Positions 24,116 through 33,396 of a stretch of DNA of 43,546 nucleotides are shown piece after piece. Within the stretch, counting starts at the first letter, position 1, and each line of letters opens with the position of its first letter. The notes below the pieces were generated by a model, which saw only the letters and a program-made list of their open reading frames with translations, was not told the origin of the DNA and made no database searches. The translations under genes were made by a program, and so were the position numbers. Source of the DNA: Acidobacteriota bacterium (lineage in GTDB: Bacteria; Acidobacteriota; Terriglobia; Terriglobales; Acidobacteriaceae); the NCBI GenBank assembly GCA_003225455.1, contig QIAB01000038.1:38201-81746 (forward strand), read 5' to 3'.

Positions 24116-25819
24116 CTACCGGAAATGAATCCAGAGCCCAATCACCGTCGCCACCAATGCCAAGCTAAACACAATGTTGATTCGGTGCTCGAGCGCTGTT
24201 TCTGCGGGAGGCTTGTAGGTTGCCGATGGGGTCACGGGCGTGACGTCCATCTTTTCATCGACAGTCGCAAATGTAAGCCCAGCTAATTTCCTGCGCTCCG
24301 GCGCTGGCGTCATCAGGCTCACCCCAATCAGCACCGCGCAGCAGATTACAAACATTAGGATGGCATAGTGAAGAAAATTCATATCAACCAAACCGCGGAG
24401 GAACGCGTTGTCAAATGCGCGCCCGCCGGCAGCGCGGTCCATCAGTTCAAAGATGAAGCGAACTGCGCCCAACACGAAACCCGTCAGCAACGACGTGATC
24501 GCCCCTTGCGCATTCAGCCGAGACCACAGGATCCCCAGAATAAAACAGGCCGCAATCGGCGGGCTGATGTAGCCCTGAACACTCTGAAGGTAAATATAAA
24601 GTTGGCTGCTAATCAGATGAATAAACGGCACCCATGCCAACCCCAGAATGACCATGACTCCGGTCATCACCCGCCCAAAGGTTACTAACTGCCTTTCGGA
24701 GGCGTCCGGCTTGATCTTCTTATAGAAATCCAGCGTCACAAGAGTGGATGCCGAGTTGAATACCGAACTCATCGCTCCCATCAGCGCGGCCAGCAGTGCG
24801 GCAATCATCACGCCGACCAAGCCGGTAGGAAGCAGATTAATGATCATGGTGGGGTAGGCAATATCGCCGTTTAATACCTCGCCGTTTGGACCGAATTTGA
24901 ATAAGTCGCGATAGAGCGCGACGGCAATCAGCCCCGGCAGAACCAGCATGAAGACCGGCAGAATTTTCAGGAATCCAGCAAAAATAGTTGCCGCTTTGGC
25001 GTGGCCTTCGTCTTTCGCGGAGAGAACACGCTGCACGATCACCTGATCGGTGCACCAGTACCAAATCCCCAGGATGGGTGCGCCGAAAAAGATTCCAGTC
25101 CAGGGGAAATCGGGATTGTCAACCGGCTTGATCATGTGGAAGTAGCTGGCGGGAACGGCAGCGCGTAGCCCGGCAAAACCTCCGACGCGATGTAGGCCAA
25201 TCGCGGTCAGAATTACCGCGCCGGCGATCAGGATCAGCGTCTGCACCAGATCGGTATAGATGACCGCAGCCAGTCCGCCGGCGATGGTATAAATTCCCGT
25301 CGCGACGACTAGAATCACGGCGGCGGTAAGTGGACTCCATCCGACCACGCGCTCCAGAACAATCGCCGCTGCGTACAAGTGCACAGAAATCTTGGTGAAT
25401 ACATAAGCCAAAATCGAAATTGCCGCCAGATAAACTGCGCAGGAACGGCTAAAGCGCCGCTCCAGAAATTCCGGCATGGTGAAAACGTTCGAGCGCAAAT
25501 AAAAGGGAACGAATACCCACCCCAGGATCAGCAGAATCAAACAGGCCAGCCACTCGAAATGGCCAACGGCTAAGCCTGAAGTTGCCCCAGATCCCGCCAG
25601 CCCGATGAAATGCTCCGTTGAAATGTTGGAGACGAATAGCGACGCGCCGATGGCAAACCACCCCACATTGCGGCTGGCCAAAAAATAATCGGTCGAGGTG
25701 CGTTCCTTGCGCGCGAAGTAGAATCCGATGGCAAAGATCACCACGAAATAGACGGCAATGACAGCGATGTCAACCCCGGTCAGGGCCTTGTGCGTGAGAT
25801 GCACCGCAGTCTGGACCAT
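24116..25819 (-). CDS. Sodium:solute symporter (SSS family, SGLT-like)
   Basis: A 567-residue inner-membrane protein with about 13-14 hydrophobic spans. The start is ATG 25819, with GGGGGG about 4 nt upstream; an earlier in-frame start at 25897 would add a non-membrane segment. SSS hallmarks are TSTDYFLASRNVGWFAIGASLFVSNISTEHFIGLAGSGA in the first spans, the sodium-site region around GLVGVMIAALLAALMGAMSSVFNSASTLVTLDFYKK, and GYISPPIAACFILGILW. This subgroup includes SGLT-type sugar and solute carriers; the substrate cannot be read from sequence. A short Pro/Thr-rich cytoplasmic loop precedes the last span. It is coupled to the 190-residue gene downstream. Confidence 0.9.
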   Translation of the reverse strand: MVQTAVHLTHKALTGVDIAVIAVYFVVIFAIGFYFARKERTSTDYFLASRNVGWFAIGASLFVSNISTEHFIGLAGSGATSGLAVGHFEWLACLILLILGWVFVPFYLRSNVFTMPEFLERRFSRSCAVYLAAISILAYVFTKISVHLYAAAIVLERVVGWSPLTAAVILVVATGIYTIAGGLAAVIYTDLVQTLILIAGAVILTAIGLHRVGGFAGLRAAVPASYFHMIKPVDNPDFPWTGIFFGAPILGIWYWCTDQVIVQRVLSAKDEGHAKAATIFAGFLKILPVFMLVLPGLIAVALYRDLFKFGPNGEVLNGDIAYPTMIINLLPTGLVGVMIAALLAALMGAMSSVFNSASTLVTLDFYKKIKPDASERQLVTFGRVMTGVMVILGLAWVPFIHLISSQLYIYLQSVQGYISPPIAACFILGILWSRLNAQGAITSLLTGFVLGAVRFIFELMDRAAGGRAFDNAFLRGLVDMNFLHYAILMFVICCAVLIGVSLMTPAPERRKLAGLTFATVDEKMDVTPVTPSATYKPPAETALEHRINIVFSLALVATVIGLWIHFR

Positions 25820-26229
25820 AGCCCCCCTATCGACCGCCCAATGTGCGCTGCAAATTCGATTCGGCAGACTGTATCTTACTTGTCGCGTTTCACGCAATGC
25901 AGAACTGGGAACAAGATCTGGGAACTGGGATTAGGGGAATTGCGGAGCCGGCCGCCCTGATTTTCTGCGTAACCAATCGGCCCGTTGGGCGTTATTTCTA
26001 TAGAAGGTGGCAATTGTCGATTCGCATATGGTTTCCGATGGCGGTCCCTCAAGCATCTCGGCTAATCCGTTTTGTGCAATCGAAGACATGGCCCGACAAC
26101 GTCTAGGAATCTGTTGTCGAAAGATGACTCTATCGTCTATGCTGAATGGAACTTTAGGTGCCCCTTAGTCGTATTCTGCAAGGTAACTGACTCGAATACG
26201 ATCCGTCTAAATATCCCGGAGTTCTAAGA
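25820..26229. other. 410-bp intergenic region upstream of the ABC operon
   Basis: No gene is supported. It holds the start regions of the symporter (minus) and the ABC operon (plus). Near 25910-25935 there is a short AACTGGGAACAAGATCTGGGAACTGGG stretch of two GGGAAC-type units, resembling degenerate intergenic repeats near 9160 and 10260. Just before the first permease a GGAG lies at 26218-26221. I could not find a convincing promoter. Confidence 0.5.
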
Positions 26230-27378
26230 ATGACCCTGGCTCGCTTTGTCAGCAAAAACGCGTTTCGCAATAAGCGCCGCAGTGTTCTGACAGTGCTGAG
26301 CATCGCGTTTTCTTTGCTGCTGCTGACGCTGATGATGACGATCTGGCGGGCTTTCTATTTGGACGAGGGCAGCGCCGAGTCGGCGCAGCGGTTGGTAGTG
26401 CGCCATCGGGTATCGTTAACGTTCAGCCTTCCTGCCTATTACCGCGAAAAAATTCGTTCGCTGCCCGGCGTAGTCGCGGTGGTCCCCGTCTCCTGGTTTG
26501 GAGGGATCTATAAAGATCAAAAACCGGAGAACTTTTTTGCTCAATTCGGCACCGATCCCGAAGAATTTTTCAAGGTATTCCGGGACGTGGCGATACCAGC
26601 CGATCAGGTTACAGCGTGGCAGCGTGATCGCCAAGGCGTGATCGTGGACGACACACTCGCTAATAAATATGGTTGGAAGCTTGGGGACAGGATCATTCTA
26701 CAAGGAACAATTTACCCCGTCAATCCTGAGCTGAACATCCGAGGTATTTTTCACGCCGTTCCAGATGATAAATCGGTCTATTTCAATGCAAAGTATGTCG
26801 AAGAGGCAGTGCCGTGGTTCAAAGGGAAGGCCGGCACTTTCAGCATCCTCGCGGCTTCGCCGGCGGACGTAAGCAAGGTTTCCAGCGCCATAGATGATAT
26901 GTTCCGCAACTCGCCGCAACCGACCAAGGCAGAAAGCGAAAAGGCGTTTGGGCTGGAGTTCGTGGCTATGATGGGGAACGTCAAGGCATTCATTCTTAGC
27001 ATTTGTATGGCAGTGGTCTTCGCCATATTGCTGGTGTCGGCAAATACCATGGCCATGTCGATTCGCGAACGGACCCGCGAAGTCGCAGTGCTCAAGACTC
27101 TAGGCTTCACTCGTCAGACGGTTCTCGGTCTGTTTATTGGAGAGGCAATGGCACTGGCTCTGGCCGGCGGCCTGATTGGAACGGCTTTCGGATATCTGTT
27201 GGTTTACGCTCTCACCCACTCACCGCAGTTCTTCAGCTTCTTTAACATGAAGGTGACCCTCGGCATTTGGTTATCGGCGATGGTGGCTTCCGGATTTGTG
27301 GGATTTTTGAGCGCCTTCATTCCTTCCTATCATGCTTCACAGGTCAATATCGTGGATGGGTTGCGACATATCGGATAA
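26230..27378 (+). CDS. FtsX/MacB-type ABC transporter permease (copy 1)
   Basis: A 382-residue permease. One N-terminal span at about 19-41 (LTVLSIAFSLLLLTLMMTIWRAF), a large extracytoplasmic domain of about 210 residues, then three C-terminal spans with the FtsX signature SANTMAMSIRERTREVAVLKTLGFTRQTVLGLFIGEA. The family couples ATP use in the cytoplasm to mechanical work on envelope substrates, not usually to a channel. A GGAG site lies 8 nt before ATG. The next gene is a close paralogue starting 5 nt after the stop. It is the first gene of a five-gene exporter operon. Confidence 0.9.
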   Translation: MTLARFVSKNAFRNKRRSVLTVLSIAFSLLLLTLMMTIWRAFYLDEGSAESAQRLVVRHRVSLTFSLPAYYREKIRSLPGVVAVVPVSWFGGIYKDQKPENFFAQFGTDPEEFFKVFRDVAIPADQVTAWQRDRQGVIVDDTLANKYGWKLGDRIILQGTIYPVNPELNIRGIFHAVPDDKSVYFNAKYVEEAVPWFKGKAGTFSILAASPADVSKVSSAIDDMFRNSPQPTKAESEKAFGLEFVAMMGNVKAFILSICMAVVFAILLVSANTMAMSIRERTREVAVLKTLGFTRQTVLGLFIGEAMALALAGGLIGTAFGYLLVYALTHSPQFFSFFNMKVTLGIWLSAMVASGFVGFLSAFIPSYHASQVNIVDGLRHIG

Positions 27379-27383
27379 ATGGT

Positions 27384-28535
27384 ATGACCCTCAGCAGCTT
27401 TGTGGTAAAAAACGCGTTTCGTAATAAGCGCCGGAGTGCTCTCACCGTGCTGAGCATCGGTTTTTCCCTGCTCCTGCTCACGCTGATGATGACCATCTGG
27501 CGCACGTTCTACATCGATCAAGGAGCGCCGGATTCTGCCAAACGGCTGATGACGCGCCACCGGGTGTCGCTGACGTTCTTTCTCCCCAGCTATTACCGTG
27601 AGAAGATTCGCGCTCTTCCTGGTGTGGTCTACGTCGCGCCAATGACCTGGTTCGGCGGCCGCTACAAGGATGACAAACCGGAAAATTTCTTTGCGCAATT
27701 TGCCACTGACCCTGAGGAGTATCTCAAGGTCGCGGCTGACAAGAATGTGCCGGCCGACCAGGCTCAGGCGTGGATCCGCGATCGCGCTGGCGCTATGGTG
27801 GATGTGGAGTTAGCCAAGAAATACGGCTGGAAGATCGGTGACCACGTCACCCTGCAAGGAACCATTTTCCCGGTGAACCCCGAGCTGACGATTCGCGCCA
27901 TTTATACCATGACCCCGGCGAACAAGAGTTTCTATTTCCACGCTAAATACCTGGAAGAGGCAGTGTCCTGGTACAAAGGACAGACCGGCTTCTTCTTTAC
28001 GCGAGTTGCCTCGCCGGGCGACATCGCGCCGACATCGCATACGATCGACGACATGTTCCGCAACTCACCCCAGCCCACGAAAACCGAGAGCGAAAAAGCG
28101 TTTCAGCTTTCGTTCATTGCGATGCTTGGTAACGTCAAGGCTTTTATCTTGAGCATCTGCGCGGCGGTGGTGTTCGCGATTCTCCTGGTGGCTGCAAATA
28201 CTATGGCGATGTCCATCCGCGAGCGCACACGCGAGGTCGCCATGCTTAAGACACTCGGATTTACCCGCGCCAGCGTGCTCTCGTTGTTCGTGGGCGAAGG
28301 CGTCGCGCTTTCTGTAGCGGGTGGGCTGCTGGGGGTTGCGATCGCCGCCTTGCTTACCAGGGTTATCGCTCATTCGCCATATGCGACCGGTATTTTGTTT
28401 GGCTTCAGAGTGTCTCTGGCAACGATGGGAATTGCGGTTGTAATTGCAGCTTTCGTGGGATTTCTCAGCGCCTATTTCCCGGCTTATAACGCCTCACGGT
28501 TGAACATTGTGGAGGGACTGCGTCACATCGGCTGA
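27384..28535 (+). CDS. FtsX/MacB-type ABC transporter permease (copy 2, paralogue)
   Basis: A 383-residue permease that aligns over its whole length with the preceding gene: same start (FVxKNAFRNKRRS), same periplasmic segments (YYREKIR.LPGV, KPENFFAQF.TDPEE, MFRNSPQPTK.ESEKAF) and same signature (SIRERTREVA.LKTLGFTR). Differences are spread throughout. I chose ATG 27384, 5 nt after the upstream stop, because it matches the paralogue; the open frame extends further upstream but overlaps that gene. The pair probably arose by tandem duplication and may form a heterodimer. Confidence 0.9.
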   Translation: MTLSSFVVKNAFRNKRRSALTVLSIGFSLLLLTLMMTIWRTFYIDQGAPDSAKRLMTRHRVSLTFFLPSYYREKIRALPGVVYVAPMTWFGGRYKDDKPENFFAQFATDPEEYLKVAADKNVPADQAQAWIRDRAGAMVDVELAKKYGWKIGDHVTLQGTIFPVNPELTIRAIYTMTPANKSFYFHAKYLEEAVSWYKGQTGFFFTRVASPGDIAPTSHTIDDMFRNSPQPTKTESEKAFQLSFIAMLGNVKAFILSICAAVVFAILLVAANTMAMSIRERTREVAMLKTLGFTRASVLSLFVGEGVALSVAGGLLGVAIAALLTRVIAHSPYATGILFGFRVSLATMGIAVVIAAFVGFLSAYFPAYNASRLNIVEGLRHIG

Positions 28536-28552
28536 ACCGAAGGGATCGAAAT

Positions 28553-29716
28553 ATGGCCATACCGCTCAGCTACAACATCCGGAACTTGAGATTACGCAAG
28601 GGCCTGACGATCATGACAGCGCTGGGCATCGCGCTCACCGTGACCACCGCGATTTTCATCATGGCCCTGCTTGCTGGCCTGAAGCGTGCGTTTGTCACCA
28701 GTGGCGATTCCCAGAACGTGCTGGTTCTGCGCAAAGGGTCGGAGGCTGAACTCTCGGGTGGTTTTGATGCTGCCAACTTCCCGGTGTTGAAGAATCTGCC
28801 GGGTATTGCTAAGGATAGCCACGGTGAGCCGATGGCTTCAGGCGAATGGGTGGTAGTAATTGTGCTTCCACGCAAGGACGGCACCGGAGAAGTCAACGTC
28901 ACAGTCCGGGGCATGATGCCGGACGGTCTCGAACTGCGCCCCAAAGTAAAGTTGGTCGAGGGCCGCTGGTTCACGCCGGGGCAGCGCGAGGTAGTGGTCA
29001 GTGAATCCATCCACAAACGTTTTTCGAATGCGAATGTAGGAGATACTTTGGCCTTCGGCAAGGGGCCATGGCAAGTCGTAGGGGTCTTCGATGCTGGCGG
29101 TTCCGCTTACGACTCTGAGATCTGGGGCGATGTCAACCAGATGGCGACAGATTTCGACCGCCAGGGTGGCTTCTCCTCAGCGTACCTGCGGGCGGCAGAT
29201 CCGGTTTCCGCGCAATCGTTGAAGAATCGTGTGGGCGATGACCAGCGCTTGAAGCTCGAAGGCATGCTGGAGACGGAATATTACGCGAAGCAAACTTCGT
29301 CGGGCGCGCCGATCAGGATTATCGGTTGGATCGTGGCGGTCATTATGGCCATCGGTTCGAGCTTTGCCGCTATGAATACGATGTACGCCGCGGTCGCGTA
29401 CCGAGGACGCGAAATTGCCACTCTGCGGGTGATCGGATTTTCGAAACCAAGCATCCTGACGTCATTTGTCCTCGAATCGTTGCTGCTGTCGCTGCTGGGC
29501 GCGCTGGTCGGCATCGTATTGATGCTGCCCTTCAATGGCATGACCACCGGGACCTCCAACGCTGTGACGTTCAGCGAAATTGTTTTCAGCCTGCGGATGA
29601 CGATGCCGGTGGTTATTACCGCGGTCGCATTTGCCTTAATTATGGGATTGTTCGGCGGCATAGCGCCCGCGTGGCACGCGGCTCGCCGCGACATTATTGC
29701 GGCATTGCGGGATTAG
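28553..29716 (+). CDS. FtsX/MacB-type ABC transporter permease (third, divergent)
   Basis: A 387-residue permease with the same layout: N-terminal span about 19-41 (TIMTALGIALTVTTAIFIMALLAGL), a large external domain (DGFDAANFPVLKNLPGI-like region to about residue 255), and three C-terminal spans with VAYRGREIATLRVIGFSKPSILTSFVLESLLLSLLGALVG. It is much less similar to the first two permeases than they are to each other. An AAGGGA lies upstream of ATG, 17 bp after the previous stop. A REP hairpin lies immediately after its stop, before the adaptor gene. Confidence 0.88.
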   Translation: MAIPLSYNIRNLRLRKGLTIMTALGIALTVTTAIFIMALLAGLKRAFVTSGDSQNVLVLRKGSEAELSGGFDAANFPVLKNLPGIAKDSHGEPMASGEWVVVIVLPRKDGTGEVNVTVRGMMPDGLELRPKVKLVEGRWFTPGQREVVVSESIHKRFSNANVGDTLAFGKGPWQVVGVFDAGGSAYDSEIWGDVNQMATDFDRQGGFSSAYLRAADPVSAQSLKNRVGDDQRLKLEGMLETEYYAKQTSSGAPIRIIGWIVAVIMAIGSSFAAMNTMYAAVAYRGREIATLRVIGFSKPSILTSFVLESLLLSLLGALVGIVLMLPFNGMTTGTSNAVTFSEIVFSLRMTMPVVITAVAFALIMGLFGGIAPAWHAARRDIIAALRD

Positions 29717-29726
29717 CAAGCTACAC

Positions 29727-29760
29727 GTAGGGGCGGGTGTCCTCACCCGCCCGGCCGAGA
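29727..29760 (+). repeat. REP element: GTAG plus TCCT-loop hairpin inside the ABC operon
   Basis: GTAG (29727-29730), stem GGGCGGGTG, loop TCCT, stem CACCCGCCC (29744-29752): a perfect 9-bp stem, followed by GGCCGAG, a remnant of the second hairpin seen in the 36.44 kb copy. The stem differs from that copy by one compensated base pair (G-C versus A-T). It lies in the 61-bp gap between the third permease and the adaptor. Confidence 0.8.
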
Positions 29761-29777
29761 TTTAACGAACTGAACGT

Positions 29778-31142
29778 ATGCCACTCGATACGAAACATCA
29801 CGATCTGCAAAGCCTGCGCATTGACCGTTCGGCCAAGAGCAGCGAAGGCGAACCGGCGCCCTGGGCCAAGCGCTACATCATCATTGGCATCTCGGTTGTG
29901 GTGCTGTTGAGCATTTCTGCCCTGATGTACCGCCTGTTCGCGTCCGATGCTCCAGAAGTCGAGATCGCTCGCGCCGCCGCCGAGAACAGCGATATTGGCG
30001 GCATCGTTCTTTCGGCTAGCGGCTACGTCGTTGCCCATCACAAGATCAACGTGAACTCCAAGGTGACGGGGCGCGTGAAATGGATAGGCGTAGAAAAAGG
30101 GGACAAAGTTAAAGAAGGCCAGGTCGTGGTCCGCTTGGAAGATGACGAGTTCCGCGCGCAGTACCAGCAGGCACACGGAGCCGCCGAAAATGCGAGGGCG
30201 TATTACCAGGAACTGCTGCACGGCTCGCGTCCAGAAGAGATAGCGCAGGCCGAGCACAATCTGGCCGAAGCCCGCGCCACGGCGGCAAATGACAAAATCA
30301 TTCTGGATCGCACGCGCAATCTGACCAACCAGGGCGTGCTTTCGCAGCAGGCGCTCGACGATGCCACAGCTAGGTTTGAAGCGGACCAGCAGCGGGTGAA
30401 TTCACTCGAAAAAACCTTCCAGCTTTCGAAAATTGGGCCTCGAGCGGAGGAAATCGCCCGCGCCAAGGGCGCAATGATTCAGGCCGAAGGCCAGGAGGCA
30501 TACGCCAAGTCGTTATTGGATGCAACGCTGATCAAAGCGCCGGTGACAGGAACCATCCTTGAGCGCACGGCCGAAAAAGGCGAGTTGGTCACTTCGCAGT
30601 TCGCCAGCCAGGCGGAAGGCGGCCCGCAGGGCGAAGTCGTGGCGTTGGCCGACCTCAGTGACATTCAGGTCGAGCTCGACATCGCGCAAGATGATTTCGC
30701 CAAACTTGGTCCCAAGCAGAAAGGTGTGGTCACGCTTGACGCCTTTCCCGATCGCAAGTACGACGGCGTGATCGCCGAAATTTCGCCGCAGGCTAATCGC
30801 CAAAAGGCGACGGTGCAGGTGAAAGTACAGATTCTGAATCCTGACGAGTACCTGCGCCCAGAGATGAATTCCACGGTCAAGTTTCTGGCCGAAGAGGGAA
30901 AAAAGGGAGGCTCCCAGCCGTCCGGAGTCTTTGTGCCTACCACTGCGGTTCGGGATCATGATGGAAAGAAGATCGTCTTCATCGCATTTAACGGCAAAGC
31001 GCTCAGGCGGGAAGTCCGCGTTATCTCGCAGCGCAGCGGAGGCCTTCTGGTCCAGGGGTTAAACGGCGGCGAGGACGTCATCACCTCCGGCCCGCAAGAT
31101 TTGAAAGATGGAAACAAAATAAAAATTAAGGGACAGTCATGA
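29778..31142 (+). CDS. HlyD/MacA-type periplasmic adaptor (membrane fusion protein)
   Basis: A 454-residue adaptor. One N-terminal span at about 33-53 ([22 protein letters not shown]) leaves most of the chain in the periplasm. A split lipoyl/barrel-sandwich motif starts [44 protein letters not shown] and ends [21 protein letters not shown], with a coiled-coil hairpin between ([30 protein letters not shown]). Beta-barrel and membrane-proximal domains follow ([33 protein letters not shown]). It should link the permeases to an outer-membrane exit. It lies 61 bp after the third permease and overlaps the ATPase gene by 4 nt. Confidence 0.92.
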   Translation: MPLDTKHHDLQSLRIDRSAKSSEGEPAPWAKRYIIIGISVVVLLSISALMYRLFASDAPEVEIARAAAENSDIGGIVLSASGYVVAHHKINVNSKVTGRVKWIGVEKGDKVKEGQVVVRLEDDEFRAQYQQAHGAAENARAYYQELLHGSRPEEIAQAEHNLAEARATAANDKIILDRTRNLTNQGVLSQQALDDATARFEADQQRVNSLEKTFQLSKIGPRAEEIARAKGAMIQAEGQEAYAKSLLDATLIKAPVTGTILERTAEKGELVTSQFASQAEGGPQGEVVALADLSDIQVELDIAQDDFAKLGPKQKGVVTLDAFPDRKYDGVIAEISPQANRQKATVQVKVQILNPDEYLRPEMNSTVKFLAEEGKKGGSQPSGVFVPTTAVRDHDGKKIVFIAFNGKALRREVRVISQRSGGLLVQGLNGGEDVITSGPQDLKDGNKIKIKGQS

Positions 31143-31849
31143 GCACTGCTATTGCTACTAACGTCGCTACGCAAACCAAAGTTGTTCAGGCACGCAACGT
31201 CAGCAAGGTTTTCAAGCGCGATGCCTTCGAGGTGAAGGCGCTCGAAGATGTTTCCATCGAAATCTCAGGCGGCGAGTTCCTCGCGCTCATGGGGCCATCC
31301 GGCTCCGGCAAGACAACTTTGTTAAACATGATTGCCGCCATCGACCGCCCGACATCGGGCGAATTGCTGGTTCTAAACGAAAATATTTTCCGCTTCAATG
31401 ATGCGCAGTCGGCGTGCTGGCGCAATGAGCACATCGGCTACGTTTTTCAGACGTTCAATCTGATTCCGGTGCTCACGGCGTTTGAGAATGTCGAGCTTCC
31501 TTTGCTGCTGACCAAGCTCAACGCGCAGCAGCGTCGGGATCACGTCATGACTGCGCTGAAGCTCGTGGGACTCGAAGACCGGGCGGATCATCTACCGAAG
31601 CAGCTCTCCGGCGGACAGGAGCAGCGGGTTGCCATTGCACGCGCTATCGTTAGCGACCCAACGTTGTTGCTCGCAGACGAGCCCACTGGCGATCTCGACA
31701 GCCACTCCGCAACCGAGATTTTGGAAATTTTGAAGCGCTTGAACGAGGACTTTCGCAAGACGATTGTGATGGTGACTCACGATCCGCACGCCGCCTCTTA
31801 CGCCCACGTGACGCGGCATCTGGAAAAGGGCATGCTGCTGCCGGCATGA
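31139..31849 (+). CDS. ABC transporter ATP-binding protein (MacB/LolD type)
   Basis: A 236-residue ATPase driving the exporter. Walker A GPSGSGKT (52-59), Q-loop region [18 protein letters not shown], signature LSGGQ (156-160), Walker [13 protein letters not shown] with Asp180/Glu181, and H-loop His214 in MVTHD. The ATG overlaps the adaptor stop (ATGA), so translation is coupled. With three separate permeases in the operon, one ATPase must serve more than one permease. The operon resembles DevBCA/MacAB-type exporters; the cargo is unknown. No outer-membrane TolC-like protein lies nearby. Confidence 0.95.
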   Translation: MSTAIATNVATQTKVVQARNVSKVFKRDAFEVKALEDVSIEISGGEFLALMGPSGSGKTTLLNMIAAIDRPTSGELLVLNENIFRFNDAQSACWRNEHIGYVFQTFNLIPVLTAFENVELPLLLTKLNAQQRRDHVMTALKLVGLEDRADHLPKQLSGGQEQRVAIARAIVSDPTLLLADEPTGDLDSHSATEILEILKRLNEDFRKTIVMVTHDPHAASYAHVTRHLEKGMLLPA

Positions 31850-31951
31850 CGGTGGTGCGGTGCCCTGCGCCTCTTACCTCCGGTCGATATCCAACATAAT
31901 TGGAGCGAACAAGTGCCCGGTAGATGGGTAGATCTCCATTTCTCCTCTCTG

Positions 31952-32695
31952 CTACATGGATTTGAAGACGAAGCTGAGTTCCTTGGTTTCGTTGGCGCCA
32001 ATCGTGATCGTCTGGGTGGTTGTGCCCAGTTTCTCGTGCCAGGCTTTGATCGTGTAGGTGCCGGGCGGTAGATTGGGCAGTTCAAAGCTGCCATTTTCCT
32101 TGGTCACCATGAAGTATGGATGCTTGAAAACAGCGATATAGCCTCGCATCCAGGGATGAATATTGCACTTCACCGGGATAGCCACCTCCTCCCGGGCAAA
32201 GGCTTCCTCAACCTTGGCGCCAGGAGGCTCAGCCTTGTTCCACTCTCGGTTGTTGGCCGGTGTGGGATGAATGTTGTGCGCAGTTGGGTCGTCATTAACC
32301 ACATCCAAGGGCTGGTTTGCACGAACTACCAGAACATGGGGGCTATATTGACAGCCCTTCTGTTCAATGACAACGGGCTGCTTGGGCGGGTCGAAGGTTC
32401 GATCACCCAGCCCATCTGCGACAAAGACAACCACATTTTGTAGTCCACCGTTGGGATCAGTCACGACCTCCCGAGAAAGAACCGGCGAAGGATGCTGCTT
32501 CGCGCAGCTCGGGTCAGCCGACATGCTGATGGCCTTAGGGGCAGGCACCGTCCCTGCGAATTTGACTACACCCTTGATTAAGGCTGCACCGGCGATCGTA
32601 GGCGACGCGGTGAGTCCTGCCCCTTTTACTAGCGAGCCGGAATCGCCAACCACTAAAGTTAGGACAATTATAAGAAGCCAGTTCTTAAGTTTCAT
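31952..32695 (-). CDS. Secreted cupredoxin-like protein with carboxypeptidase-regulatory-like C-terminus
   Basis: A 247-residue exported protein. The start is ATG 32695 with GAGGTG 5 nt upstream; an earlier in-frame start would bury the signal MKLKNWLLIIVLTLVVGDSGS. The middle has a cupredoxin pattern (PHVLVVRANQPLDVVNDDPTAHNIHP, then VKCNIHPWMRGYIAVFKHPYF). His in AHNIH plus Cys-His-Met in CNIHPWM form a possible type 1 copper site. The C-terminal GSFELPNLPPGTYTIKAWHEKLGTTTQTITIGANE is the usual carboxypeptidase-regulatory-like beta sandwich. This combination is seen in methylamine-utilisation-like proteins. Role in electron transfer is inferred, not shown. Confidence 0.78.
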   Translation of the reverse strand: MKLKNWLLIIVLTLVVGDSGSLVKGAGLTASPTIAGAALIKGVVKFAGTVPAPKAISMSADPSCAKQHPSPVLSREVVTDPNGGLQNVVVFVADGLGDRTFDPPKQPVVIEQKGCQYSPHVLVVRANQPLDVVNDDPTAHNIHPTPANNREWNKAEPPGAKVEEAFAREEVAIPVKCNIHPWMRGYIAVFKHPYFMVTKENGSFELPNLPPGTYTIKAWHEKLGTTTQTITIGANETKELSFVFKSM

Positions 32696-32747
32696 ATTGC
32701 ACCTCGGATGACATGATTTATTCAGTGAGCGAAGTCGCGCGCAAAAG

Positions 32748-33056
32748 CTACTCGACATGACCAATGCGGGCCGCGGGCGCCGTTCGGCTTGCCAGAGACT
32801 CGTTGTACCCTCGCTGATACCCTGCCGTGAAAGAGGCTCGGTCCTCGGCAGTTACCCACCGGGCGGTCGCAATGGTGGGTTGGAAGCCACGTTCGGAAGC
32901 AAGTCTTCCTAGGTACAACCCGTCCCGAAATGCGCCATCCGTGATTTGCTTCACGTTGTCCTGCGCACCTGTAACATTGGGAGAACGATTGCCCTGGAAC
33001 ACTGATGCAGCTGCCACGCCGACCACGATCGCTAATGCCAAGAAGAGTCCCTTCAT
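32748..33056 (-). CDS. Small secreted protein of unknown function
   Basis: A 102-residue protein with a GGGGG site about 5 nt before ATG. MKGLFLALAIVVGVAAASVFQG is an N-terminal signal or anchor. The rest is GAFRDGLYLGRLASERG and DRASFTAGYQRGYNES: two related GxxxGRxxxxRG/GYxxGY segments, as in small secreted proteins of this phylum where AFRDGxYxGR and FxxGYxxGY pairs recur. No named family is claimed. It lies upstream of the cupredoxin-like gene on the same strand (52-bp gap), so the two may be co-transcribed. Confidence 0.65.
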   Translation of the reverse strand: MKGLFLALAIVVGVAAASVFQGNRSPNVTGAQDNVKQITDGAFRDGLYLGRLASERGFQPTIATARWVTAEDRASFTAGYQRGYNESLASRTAPAARIGHVE

Positions 33057-33396
33057 TTTTCCCCCTGATTTTTTTTAAATTGATGTTGTCGATGAGACGA
33101 GCGTAGGGGAGATGGAATGTGACCGTGTCATTCACTGGTCACGTGACGGTCAAATGTTCGTCAAATTCACGGTGTCCCGTGATTGACGATTCAAGTCATT
33201 TCGCGTCTTGTTCTGGCGCTGAAGACTAGTGTGAGTGATTCGGATTCTGTGGCAAAGATTTCCACAAAACCACATCCGTGTCCTCAGCTTTGTGACCACG
33301 CGGCCTTCGATTGCTTTCAGTTTCGTGGTTCCTAATGTAACCAAGCCACCCCAGCCATTCCCACCGTCGTTTGCGCAATGGGCGTATGATCTAGGC
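33057..33396. other. 340-bp intergenic region with inverted repeats
   Basis: It separates the minus-strand secreted gene from the small plus-strand gene at 33397. It contains TGACCGT (33120-33126) and ACGGTCA (33146-33152) as the ends of an inverted repeat enclosing a 10-bp palindrome GTCACGTGAC (33138-33147). It also has a short hairpin CACGG, TGTC, CCGTG (33168-33181). These may be operator sites. No gene is supported. Confidence 0.4.
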
